From Erythrobacteraceae bacterium (GTDB lineage: Bacteria > Pseudomonadota > Alphaproteobacteria > Sphingomonadales > Sphingomonadaceae), in assembly GCA_027489095.1 (NCBI GenBank), contig JAIYAL010000066.1, positions 1 through 41,569 on the forward strand: DNA of 41,569 nucleotides, read 5' to 3'. The position numbers were made by a program, and so were the translations under genes. Below are positions 32,882 to 40,338 of this stretch, piece by piece. The stretch's first letter is position 1. Every line of letters starts with the position of its first letter. The notes below the pieces were generated by a model. The model was given only the letters and a program-made list of their open reading frames with translations, searched no databases and had not been told where the DNA came from.

Positions 32882-34792
32882 ATGATTGCGTCGCAGCAGA
32901 TTAGGACGGCCGTCCTGACCGCATTGTTCCTTGTATTTTCACAGTTTTTATTCTGGCCAGCAGTCCATTATGCCGAGCAAATTTCGCGACCCGCGCAAAT
33001 CGATCAGCGCCCGTCGATCGAACTGGAAGCGCTAGATTCCAACCGGAACGTGATACACGGTGGCAAGCGATATACTGCCAGGCGCCAAAGGCAGCAGGGT
33101 TATTATGCGCCCCTCGTTCCCGGCGTAGACTATGTTCGCTTCTACATTCCGTTCAAGGCAGTTGCAGATAGTCATAACCTCGGCTTGTACATGTCGTTGC
33201 GCGATGACGTCGTTGAAATTCGTCTCAACAACATAATCATTCTACCCGAGGTAACGGTTTCCCGTCAGCAAGGAAGTCTGAATGTCGGCCCACAATATGT
33301 TCCCCTGCCGCCAGCAGTCGTTCGCAAGGGCGAAAACATTCTTTCACTCGATGTAAGAAGCACAGGGACAGTAAATGACTTTCCGACATTTTCTATTGGT
33401 GACGCTGAAAATTTATCGAGCGCACATCGTTGGCGAAATATGTTCGCGCTGGACCTACCTTTGGCGGGTGTAGCCGTACTTGTGTTTACGGTTTTGCTTT
33501 GCGCTGTGATTGACTGGCCAAAAGACGATCGGCCTCGTATTCGCGCGATCATGCTTTTGCTAAGCCTGAGTGCCGTATCAACGGCCGTGCTTTCTTACAT
33601 TCCACAAGATTGGCCATTCACGGTGACCATAGGGATCTATGTATTCAGCAGTGCAGGCATTGGCTTGTCTGCTTTGCAATATGCCCAAAGCGATGGGCAG
33701 TTTGCCTTTTCGTCCGGACGCCTGATCCGCTGGAGCTGGCTCGCTTTGCCGGTGCTCATAGCGATTCCACTATTGCTGACGAACTTTGAGCCCGCAATTG
33801 CGCCCAAGCTGATTAGTGGAATGTTAGAGGTATCATTCTGGTTTGTAAGCGTTTTATGCGTAATCGCGGCAACGATGTTAGCGGCAGCGACTGTGCGGAG
33901 CGGATGGTCGTCGTGGCTCGAAAGATTATTGCTGATCTTGTGCTTTTCATTTTTTGCGCTGGACCGCCTAGGCAGCATATTCGAACTACATTCTTTGCTT
34001 GATCGCGACGTACCTTTGACACTTCCGTGGTCGCCGATCGTTGGCGTTCCTCTCGGGCTTTCGATCATCTTGTCATTGGCGAAGCAAGCAACCGAGGCTC
34101 GGAAAACGGTGACCCAGTCTAACGGTATCCTTGCAGCGAAACTGATTGAACAAAGTGCTGAACTCGACCGTAGCTATGATGCGCAAAAGCAGATGCTGCA
34201 CCGGCAGGTGGTTCTGGAGGAACGTCAACGAATTGTCCGTGACATGCACGATGGAATTGGCGGCCAGTTGCTCGGTTTGATGATGCAGGTTCGCAACGGC
34301 GGCGTTGACAAGATCGAGGTCGAACAAGGCCTGCAATCAAGCCTTGCCGACTTGCGACTGATCGTCGATTCGATGGATTCAGCAGAGGATGGCTTGGCCG
34401 AAACATTGCGCTCCTTCGAACATCGTGTGCGGGCACAGGTCGAAGCGGCAGGGATGGCTTTTGAAGTAAAGCATGGCCTGAATGATGGTCTGCCTGGTCC
34501 CGGCCCGCGCCCTACCTTGCAGATATTGCGTATCCTGCAGGAGGCGGTGACCAATGCTATGCGGCATTCGGGCGGTAACGCGATCAGCCTGTCCAGTGCC
34601 TATACGGAAGAGGGTGCCATTGTTATCAGCATAGGTGACAACGGTCGTGGCATTCCCGACGCGGTTCAGGGCGGTCGCGGTCTGATCAATATGCGAACCC
34701 GGGCTCTGGCGGTTGGCGGGCAGCTTGAGATACATCCTCAAGAAGTTGGAACGCTTATCCGATTTGTGATCCCTGGTACAAAATTGGACTAA
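32882..34792 (+). CDS. Membrane histidine kinase, NarL/HisKA_3 type with 7TM-like sensor
   Basis: 636 residues. An N-terminal helix (10-27) is followed by a periplasmic beta-sandwich-like domain (about 28-190; DYVRFYIPFKAVAD, then GLYMSLRDDVVEIRLNN), then about seven membrane helices (about 195-405), the 7TMR-DISM layout for extracellular ligand sensing. The cytoplasmic part has a short coiled coil, HisKA_3 with the phosphorylated histidine H456 in QRIVRDMHDGIGGQLLGL, N-box LQEAVTNAMRHSG, G1 DNGRGIPD and G2 GRGLINMRTRA. All catalytic motifs are intact. ATG at 32882 with GGGGGAGC upstream. Last gene of the 30248 operon. Its natural partner in the window is the response regulator at 19164, about 13 kb away. 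Confidence 0.9.
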   Translation: MIASQQIRTAVLTALFLVFSQFLFWPAVHYAEQISRPAQIDQRPSIELEALDSNRNVIHGGKRYTARRQRQQGYYAPLVPGVDYVRFYIPFKAVADSHNLGLYMSLRDDVVEIRLNNIIILPEVTVSRQQGSLNVGPQYVPLPPAVVRKGENILSLDVRSTGTVNDFPTFSIGDAENLSSAHRWRNMFALDLPLAGVAVLVFTVLLCAVIDWPKDDRPRIRAIMLLLSLSAVSTAVLSYIPQDWPFTVTIGIYVFSSAGIGLSALQYAQSDGQFAFSSGRLIRWSWLALPVLIAIPLLLTNFEPAIAPKLISGMLEVSFWFVSVLCVIAATMLAAATVRSGWSSWLERLLLILCFSFFALDRLGSIFELHSLLDRDVPLTLPWSPIVGVPLGLSIILSLAKQATEARKTVTQSNGILAAKLIEQSAELDRSYDAQKQMLHRQVVLEERQRIVRDMHDGIGGQLLGLMMQVRNGGVDKIEVEQGLQSSLADLRLIVDSMDSAEDGLAETLRSFEHRVRAQVEAAGMAFEVKHGLNDGLPGPGPRPTLQILRILQEAVTNAMRHSGGNAISLSSAYTEEGAIVISIGDNGRGIPDAVQGGRGLINMRTRALAVGGQLEIHPQEVGTLIRFVIPGTKLD

Positions 34793-35038
34793 GCAGTTAT
34801 ACTGGTCGTCAGCTCTGCGCCTCCCGTTCATCGCGCTGTCCAGCCACGAAGGCGATGACGGTTTGATTTCTCACCATCAGCGGCAATCGCAAAGGCATGC
34901 CATCCGAGCTGAAGGGAGGGCGTGGCCCACAACCAGTATGCGCAGTCGTGAGAAGTATTGGGGGTGAGTTGGATCTCCAACCCTGCAATCCGCGGCCGTT
35001 CTGAGCTTCCTGCTGCCAACGTCGTCGTGAACGCGACA

Positions 35039-35060
35039 ATCCCCTGCGATTAAGGGGGTA
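35039..35060. promoter_or_regulatory. Island inverted repeat ATCCCC-N9-GGGGGTA
   Basis: Arms separated by tgcgattaa, close to the site at 30190 (ggcgattga). It ends 55 bases before the ATG at 35116. The remaining gap 34793-35038 between the kinase and this site contains no gene I can support. Confidence 0.65.
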
Positions 35061-35115
35061 GAGCATGCAAGGCTGCCTGTTCACAATGCCCCCGCAACCC
35101 TTTGGGGGAATGAAG

Positions 35116-36066
35116 ATGAACATTGCAGCGCGACTTGTGGTTTCAGCCATCGCGACGTTGGTGATCTCAACGGCTGGTGCTGCCCAAAACGACCGCAGCC
35201 CGCGACGATCAGGCGATGGCGTACAGCAGACAGGGTCGGCGGCGATATCATCAAGCACCGCGAACCCCGTCAAGCGCACCTGGGATTTCACCAAGCGCTA
35301 TGGCATTATCAACCTTGGCGGCAGGGGTGGATGCGGGGTCGAGGCGGAGAACGCGCTGGCCAGCATCGAAATGTCGAACCGGCTGCTGGCCGATTTCCTT
35401 GCAGGCCCTAGCGACCCGAAAAAGCTGGGTCTCGAACGCAAGAACTATCTGACGCAGGTCATGGGTGCCGGCCGCAGCATCGACAGCTATCTTGAAGGAT
35501 TCAACAACGCCGGAAAACGCAGCCCAGACGGCTATGTGCCGCCGCTTGAACAGGATATCTGCCTGGCCAAAGGTCAACGCATCAGCGTGCTTGCTCTGCG
35601 CGATGGTCTGACAGGAATTGGTAGGCTTTATCCCGACATGGCGGAAGTTGCGCCCATGCTTTCCCGCGCGCAGGCAGCGTTGAAAACGATGGGGGATGAT
35701 CGTGCGATCACCGCCCTTGTCACCGGTAATCGCAATGGTTCTCTGGCCTCGGTCCGGTTGAAACCAGCACTGTCGAACAATGCAGAATGGATCGCCGGTT
35801 TCCGTTCAGCCTTCCCGACGCTGGTGCAGGGCGCAAAAATCCTGAAAATCCATCCATACAGCGCCAACTGGTACATCCACAAAAACGAGGTGACATCTTA
35901 TCCGGAATACCGCCAAATCGGGGCATGGGTCGCGGTGAGCAAGGCCGATGGGACCTGCTGGATCCACAGCATCGATTTGTGGCAGAATTACACCGGTGAC
36001 GGATATGAGGCCGGGGAATACAAGATCGGCGGCGCGCCGCAGCAGGTCTTGTGCGAAAATGTATGA
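35116..36066 (+). CDS. Secreted protein with C-terminal module shared with the 17491 gene
   Basis: 316 residues from the ATG at 35116, which has GGGGG 7 bases upstream; the ATG at 35110 is too close to it. Signal LVVSAIATLVISTAGAAQ. The middle is helical (CGVEAENALASIEMSNRLLA, QAALKTMGDDRAITAL). The last 85 residues (WYIHKNEVTSYPEYRQIGAW, then C-x2-H, then YTGDGYEAGEY) align with the end of the 17491 protein, while the N-terminal regions of the two do not resemble each other. It overlaps the next gene by 8 bases (ATG at 36059). Confidence 0.65.
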   Translation: MNIAARLVVSAIATLVISTAGAAQNDRSPRRSGDGVQQTGSAAISSSTANPVKRTWDFTKRYGIINLGGRGGCGVEAENALASIEMSNRLLADFLAGPSDPKKLGLERKNYLTQVMGAGRSIDSYLEGFNNAGKRSPDGYVPPLEQDICLAKGQRISVLALRDGLTGIGRLYPDMAEVAPMLSRAQAALKTMGDDRAITALVTGNRNGSLASVRLKPALSNNAEWIAGFRSAFPTLVQGAKILKIHPYSANWYIHKNEVTSYPEYRQIGAWVAVSKADGTCWIHSIDLWQNYTGDGYEAGEYKIGGAPQQVLCENV

Positions 36067-36514
36067 TAGCTTTGGCGCTGAATGTGCGGGGATCACAGCT
36101 CTCGCATTGATGTCGGCGATATCTTTAGCGGGCGTTGCGCATCCAGTCAGTCAGCCTCCAAGCGACATAGCGCGCCCCATTCTGGTCGGGGGCTCTTGGG
36201 AAAGGTCAGAATGTTCAGGCGGCGGCCTAAACATCGGTGCCGTTATTCAGCTAAAGCCTGGCGCTTTTCTGTCAGTAAGGTTGGCCCCCGACATTAAGGC
36301 CAAAGAGATAGACCGCTTGAAGTCGGGTCACGGCGTCGACATGTGCACCCGCATCACAAACAATGGCTGGATTGGCATCGTCTACGACAAAGCCGATGGG
36401 TTCGATCGCGAAAATTGTAGGCAGCCATATTATACTGACAAACCCGTCGCATATCGTGGTCCTTGCAAATATGGCTGGGTTGCTGCTCGCTACATTGTCA
36501 ACGCTGCTGGTTAA
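36059..36514 (+). CDS. Secreted SH3-like small protein
   Basis: 151 residues from the ATG at 36059, which overlaps the previous stop. Signal peptide-like start (ITALALMSAISLAGVAHP). The mature region has the bacterial SH3 pattern LKPGAFLSVRLAPDIKAKEI with a following strand (HGVDMC) and WIGIVYDKADG, and closes CKYGWVAARYIV. Four mature cysteines (CSGGG, DMC, ENC, GPC) line up with those of the protein at 37249, so the two are paralogues. SH3b domains often bind peptidoglycan or wall peptides; binding here is inference. It ends 65 bases before the stop of the opposing gene at 36580. Confidence 0.7.
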   Translation: MYDSFGAECAGITALALMSAISLAGVAHPVSQPPSDIARPILVGGSWERSECSGGGLNIGAVIQLKPGAFLSVRLAPDIKAKEIDRLKSGHGVDMCTRITNNGWIGIVYDKADGFDRENCRQPYYTDKPVAYRGPCKYGWVAARYIVNAAG

Positions 36515-36579
36515 GGGGCCGCTGGCGACAATCCCAGCAAATCCTTCTTCGACAAGATGAGCAGATCGCCCGTGGATCG

Positions 36580-37239
36580 TCATGCCGCCTCGATCAGTTC
36601 AAGCAGTCTCCTTGCGTATTGGCGGTACCGTTCGGAGGGCGGCTCGTAGAGACGGGCAATCCAATGCACTGCAGGCAAGAGGTGCGTATGGAACTGGTCA
36701 AGCGCCGCGCCAAGAACCTGTGTCACCAGCACCTCATTTGGCGTTGGCAGTTCCTGACCGTGTCGCCGCGCCTGTCTTTCAAGCGCCTTCGCCTTCTGTC
36801 GGTCCGCCGCTTGGACCAGTTCGGCAAACATGTGCCCTGCCTCGCGGGCCGTCGATCGGATGCGCGAAGGGCCTAGTTCGGCAACCGCTTCCTCGAGCAT
36901 CCCTTTCAGGAATTCCGGTGCAATGTCGGAAAGCTCGCCATCGATTGCCGCTGAGCGTACTAAGGCGATTGCGAAGTGCGGCGCATCTTCCGGGGGGAGA
37001 CCTTCAAAGATCGCTTCGGCCAAGTAAAGCAGCGGTGCCGGAAAGCCGGTGTTGCGGTGCGCAATCGCAATATCAGAAGTGCCATCTCCAAGGCCGCTGA
37101 TCAGGCATATTCTGCCCGCGCCCGCATCCGTGCGCGCTGCGTTTGCGAGGCGATCATTGGCAATCAGATTGGCTATCCTGTCCACCACACTGCGCCGCAG
37201 GTCAGGGTCGCGGTGATAGGCAAAGAACGAAATTGTCAC
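36580..37239 (-). CDS. Hypothetical helical protein
   Basis: 219 residues with no signal peptide, starting at a GTG 9 bases after the stop of the SH3-like gene at 37249. It is almost entirely helical; visible segments are FPAPLLYLAEAIFEGLPPED, FAIALVRSAAIDGELSDIAP and VLVTQVLGAALDQFHTHLLP. I recognise no family. A position in the same operon as a secreted SH3-like protein suggests a cytoplasmic partner or an unrelated passenger gene. The GTG has only a poorly spaced ribosome binding site, so the start is uncertain. Confidence 0.55.
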   Translation of the reverse strand: MTISFFAYHRDPDLRRSVVDRIANLIANDRLANAARTDAGAGRICLISGLGDGTSDIAIAHRNTGFPAPLLYLAEAIFEGLPPEDAPHFAIALVRSAAIDGELSDIAPEFLKGMLEEAVAELGPSRIRSTAREAGHMFAELVQAADRQKAKALERQARRHGQELPTPNEVLVTQVLGAALDQFHTHLLPAVHWIARLYEPPSERYRQYARRLLELIEAA

Positions 37240-37248
37240 CTCAGCCCG

Positions 37249-37710
37249 TCACCCCGCCAGGCTCACCAGAAAGCTGCCATGCACCCAGCCCGATCGGCAG
37301 TCGCCGCGATAGGGGCGGCGCGGCGTGTTGCTGGGGCCAAGGTCACAGTCGATCCCTTCGTCCTGTGATCGTGATCCGGGCCGATAGACAATGCCTGCCC
37401 ACGCACCTGCACTATCGCAGTTCCAGACGGCCTGACCTGAATAAATTCGCGCGATCTCCCTCGTGTGCACGCCTGGTCCCTCGCGGACCGAGAGAAAGGC
37501 ACCAGGCCTCAATTCCTTGACGAGCGACGTCGTCAGGCAGGTGTCGAGATCCCCGTTCCCGGCAACCATTACGCGCCTCGCCAATTGTGCAGTTGGCTTC
37601 GCGCTTTTCCTCATTGCCACTTTTCCGGCGTCATCGACTGCAGTCCATGAGGTGGCCAGAACGGGGGTGGCGAACAACGCAAGTGCAAGGATGCTGAATT
37701 TGCCGCGCAT
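37249..37710 (-). CDS. Secreted SH3-like small protein, second copy
   Basis: 153 residues from the ATG at 37710, which has GGAG 10 bases upstream; longer frames reach back across the operator and are rejected. Signal ILALALFATPVLA. SH3-like core LRPGAFLSVREGPGVHTREI, QAVWNC, WAGIVYRPGS, and ending CRSGWVHGSFLVSLAG. It matches the 36059 protein in PGAFLSVR, W-x-GIVY and four cysteines (DTC, WNC, IDC, GDC). It is first in a two-gene minus-strand operon, 56 bases from the inverted repeat at 37767, and faces away from the DUF1176 gene at 37836. Confidence 0.72.
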   Translation of the reverse strand: MRGKFSILALALFATPVLATSWTAVDDAGKVAMRKSAKPTAQLARRVMVAGNGDLDTCLTTSLVKELRPGAFLSVREGPGVHTREIARIYSGQAVWNCDSAGAWAGIVYRPGSRSQDEGIDCDLGPSNTPRRPYRGDCRSGWVHGSFLVSLAG

Positions 37711-37766
37711 TCCACTGAGGCTCCAAATCGGCGACCTTCTATGTGTTGAGGCGGGAGCTGTTGTCG

Positions 37767-37787
37767 ATCCCCTCTTTGACAGGGGTA
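37767..37787. promoter_or_regulatory. Island inverted repeat ATCCCC-N9-GGGGTA (divergent site)
   Basis: Centre tctttgaca. It lies 56 bases from the minus-strand start at 37710 and 48 bases from the plus-strand GTG at 37836, so a single site serves two divergent units as at 18583. Confidence 0.65.
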
Positions 37788-37835
37788 GTCTCCTAGCGAT
37801 GGTCGCGGAAGGGCGGTCTTCGAGGAGGGCCGCGT

Positions 37836-38918
37836 GTGGACTTGAACCAAATAGCTGGCGTTGCTGCTGCCGTTGCCAGCATATTCTGGGCGGCGCCGGG
37901 CACCGGCCGGACAATGCTGCCGGATTCAGCATTGCTGCGCGGCGAGGTTGTTCTTTCCGGAGATTGGGCCTTCGCGTGCAACAATCGCGGCCTGTGCACC
38001 GGAATAGGCGTGCCGGACGCAAGGCCTGCTCTTGATCCGGAACTGGCAATCCTGCCCCCTGTCGTTGTCAGGATTGAAATAGGGAAGGGCTCCGGGACGG
38101 AGAAATCGGCTTGGCTCCACTTGCCAAAGAATATCGAGGAATTGTCCGGATTTAAACTTGGGGCAAGCGCTGGATCGGGCGATTCGGGACCGGCTGGTTT
38201 GTTGGTGCCGGAAGAGCAGGTAGATGCCCTGTTCCAGGAACTGGGCCGACAGACTCCCCATATCGTTCATGACACGCAGACGGGAAAGGCGGTTGCCAGG
38301 CTGCCGCAGCACGGCTTTGAATGGGGCTATGCCGCCGTGCAACGGGTTCAATCGCAGTTCGACGTTACTACGCCAACTTCCGTTGACCCATCTATCCGTC
38401 CCGATAATGCCGTAAGCATCCAAGCGCTTGAGAGTGCCCCGGCTTCTGCACTTCCTTCTGTTACAGTGGCACAATGCTCGGGCCCGAGCGCCGACATTAT
38501 CGCGAAACGACATCTCCTCAGTGATGGGACCAGACTGTGGCAATATGTCTGTGCGTTCGATGGCGGTGTCGATGGTCCTAGTCTGCTGTTCAGCCAGAAG
38601 GACAGCAAGGCGCCTTTGGTACCACTCGTTCTACCAGATCCGGCCGGCACGCCGATTGATGCGGGGCAGGTCTGGCTGCGTGATGCGAGTCTGACATCCG
38701 GCATCTTGTTGGTTTCCTCCGCCTACGAAGGGACCGGCAAGGATTGTGGAAGATACTGGATATGGGTGCTGACCCGTGATGGCTTTCGCCTGATCGCCAA
38801 GCGCGATATGCCGAAATGCGGGACGGGACTGTCCGAAGGCCTCTGGCTGGATACCTATGACGCCAGCTTTCTCGATGACTTGGACCTGCTTCAGAAGAAT
38901 GGTGCGAGCGAACGCTAG
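37836..38918 (+). CDS. DUF1176-type secreted protein, paralogue G
   Basis: 360 residues from a GTG at 37836 with GAGGAGGG 7 bases upstream. A hydrophobic N-terminus (GVAAAVASIFWAAPG) is probably a signal peptide, though weaker than in other copies. The N-terminal motif is SGDWAFACNNRGLC (CNN for CDN). The middle pair is VAQCSGP and QYVCAFD. The C-terminal module is KDCGRYWIWVLT, then RDMPKCGTG and WLDTYDAS. It lacks the QGR motif and so groups with the main-array copies A-E rather than F, H and I. It converges with paralogue H, 37 bases away. Confidence 0.78.
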   Translation: MDLNQIAGVAAAVASIFWAAPGTGRTMLPDSALLRGEVVLSGDWAFACNNRGLCTGIGVPDARPALDPELAILPPVVVRIEIGKGSGTEKSAWLHLPKNIEELSGFKLGASAGSGDSGPAGLLVPEEQVDALFQELGRQTPHIVHDTQTGKAVARLPQHGFEWGYAAVQRVQSQFDVTTPTSVDPSIRPDNAVSIQALESAPASALPSVTVAQCSGPSADIIAKRHLLSDGTRLWQYVCAFDGGVDGPSLLFSQKDSKAPLVPLVLPDPAGTPIDAGQVWLRDASLTSGILLVSSAYEGTGKDCGRYWIWVLTRDGFRLIAKRDMPKCGTGLSEGLWLDTYDASFLDDLDLLQKNGASER

Positions 38919-38955
38919 GATTGCGGAATACGCTTTGTCCTAGCACTGATTTTGC

Positions 38956-40110
38956 TCAGCGAACTCGGCTGCGCCAGATCGACAGCCAACCATTCGGCAT
39001 GACCCCCATGCAGCCATGCAGCTCTCGCCCCGAAACAAGTTGCCACAGCGCGCCATCCCAGCCCCATCGACGCTGCCATCCGCAATCGCGGTTCTGGCCG
39101 TAAAACAATGTCGCGGTGAGCAGACCCGTTACTGGGTCGAAGCTGCTGTTCGGCAGGGTATTTGGCAACGACATCCGTCCTTGCTCTGGCCGCGGAAAAT
39201 TCGGAAAGCTCCTTCTGTTACCAGTGTGTTCGAAGAACCACATGCTGCGCGGGTTTAGGCGTGAATCATTGGCATTGTCAGAATTTTCCTCGTCGCAACT
39301 GATGCTCCAGAGCCTGTCACCATTGGCCAGACGATACTCAACCCCGGTGTGCGGTGCGGCCGTGACGCCGCAAAGCAACAGGCCTTTGCGGCGCAATTGG
39401 TCGTCAGGCACCTGTATGCCCGCGCGTCCAGCAACGCCGCTAATGATCTTTACCCGCGGAAGAAGCCTTGATTGGGGAACGCGGCTGGCGGGGCCAGACC
39501 CTTTGCCATAAATCGCCGTGACATTTTCGCGCCGGCCCTGTGCTTCATCCATATACCGGAGCGCGGCGATCATGCCCCGCGTGCTACCGATGCTGGCTAC
39601 CTTCGCCATGCGGGTCGTCACAGCATCGGTTTTGGCGGATTCAGCGAGAAAAGCATCCACATCGCGGGGATCAATTTCGTACAGTCCGCCTTTGAGCGGG
39701 AGCAACCGGTAAGCGGGGCCAATCCGATCGTGCTCGGCCGCATAGAGAACATGCAGAGCCAGTACGCCATGTCTGTCCGTCGCTTGGCCGTCCCATAGGC
39801 GCTCATCAATGAACGCCCGTGGCCGCGCGACCGGTCCAGCCTCCCGCGTAACGCGCAAGACCAGTATTCCCGTTTCGCCCCACTCGGTTTCGATAAACTT
39901 TGCTCGTTCGCTCGAAACACCGATCGCCTCGCAGCGCTTGCCATTGTCGCAGGAAATCGACCAGTCACCAAACTCCCGTACTTCCGGCGCAGTGCCGAGC
40001 GTATAGTTCTCGGGCTCGGCCAAGGTGGGAACAGGCTGCGCAACAAGAAGGGCCAGCACCCAATACCGGTCTTGGCGCGCGCTGGTTCGGCATGAACGCA
40101 ATGCCCTCAT
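38956..40110 (-). CDS. DUF1176-type secreted protein, paralogue H
   Basis: 384 residues, the longest copy, on the minus strand. Signal YWVLALLVAQPVPTLA after a basic N-terminus. The N-terminal motif is FGDWSISCDNGKRC. It has the canonical middle motif AALRYMDEAQGRRENVTAIY with the pair LLLCGVT / SISCDEE. The C-terminal module is RDCGWQRRWGWDG, then RELHGCMGV with H replacing P of the usual M/L-P. It closely resembles paralogue F. ATG at 40110 without a clear ribosome binding site. The shorter-spaced repeat at 40260 is 150 bases upstream. Confidence 0.82.
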   Translation of the reverse strand: MRALRSCRTSARQDRYWVLALLVAQPVPTLAEPENYTLGTAPEVREFGDWSISCDNGKRCEAIGVSSERAKFIETEWGETGILVLRVTREAGPVARPRAFIDERLWDGQATDRHGVLALHVLYAAEHDRIGPAYRLLPLKGGLYEIDPRDVDAFLAESAKTDAVTTRMAKVASIGSTRGMIAALRYMDEAQGRRENVTAIYGKGSGPASRVPQSRLLPRVKIISGVAGRAGIQVPDDQLRRKGLLLCGVTAAPHTGVEYRLANGDRLWSISCDEENSDNANDSRLNPRSMWFFEHTGNRRSFPNFPRPEQGRMSLPNTLPNSSFDPVTGLLTATLFYGQNRDCGWQRRWGWDGALWQLVSGRELHGCMGVMPNGWLSIWRSRVR

Positions 40111-40259
40111 GGAAACGACATCGCATCAAGCTGGCACGGGGCTCTGCGGAATGGCCGTTTGATCCGGATAACACGCCCGGGCGCGGACAGCGGGCATGCA
40201 TGAGCATGATAAAAGGCGCGCGTCATCGAAGCCGAGTATCAGAGCAATCAACGACATCT

Positions 40260-40278
40260 ATCCCCCAGATGAGGGGAG
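40260..40278. promoter_or_regulatory. Shorter-spaced island inverted repeat ATCCCC-N7-GGGGAG
   Basis: The arms match the other island sites but the centre (cagatga) is 7 bases instead of 9. It ends 60 bases before the ATG at 40339, the same distance as at 20137, which argues it belongs to the set despite the spacing. Confidence 0.45.
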
Positions 40279-40338
40279 TGATCCGCTGCCGATTGTTTGG
40301 TCCGCTTCGCTCGCTCGATTTTCGCAAACGGAGTCGGT

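Noticed and set aside
18583-40278. CCCC-N9-GGGG repeats as rho-independent terminators
   Set aside because: They lie upstream of start codons, two between divergent genes, and none is followed by a T-run.
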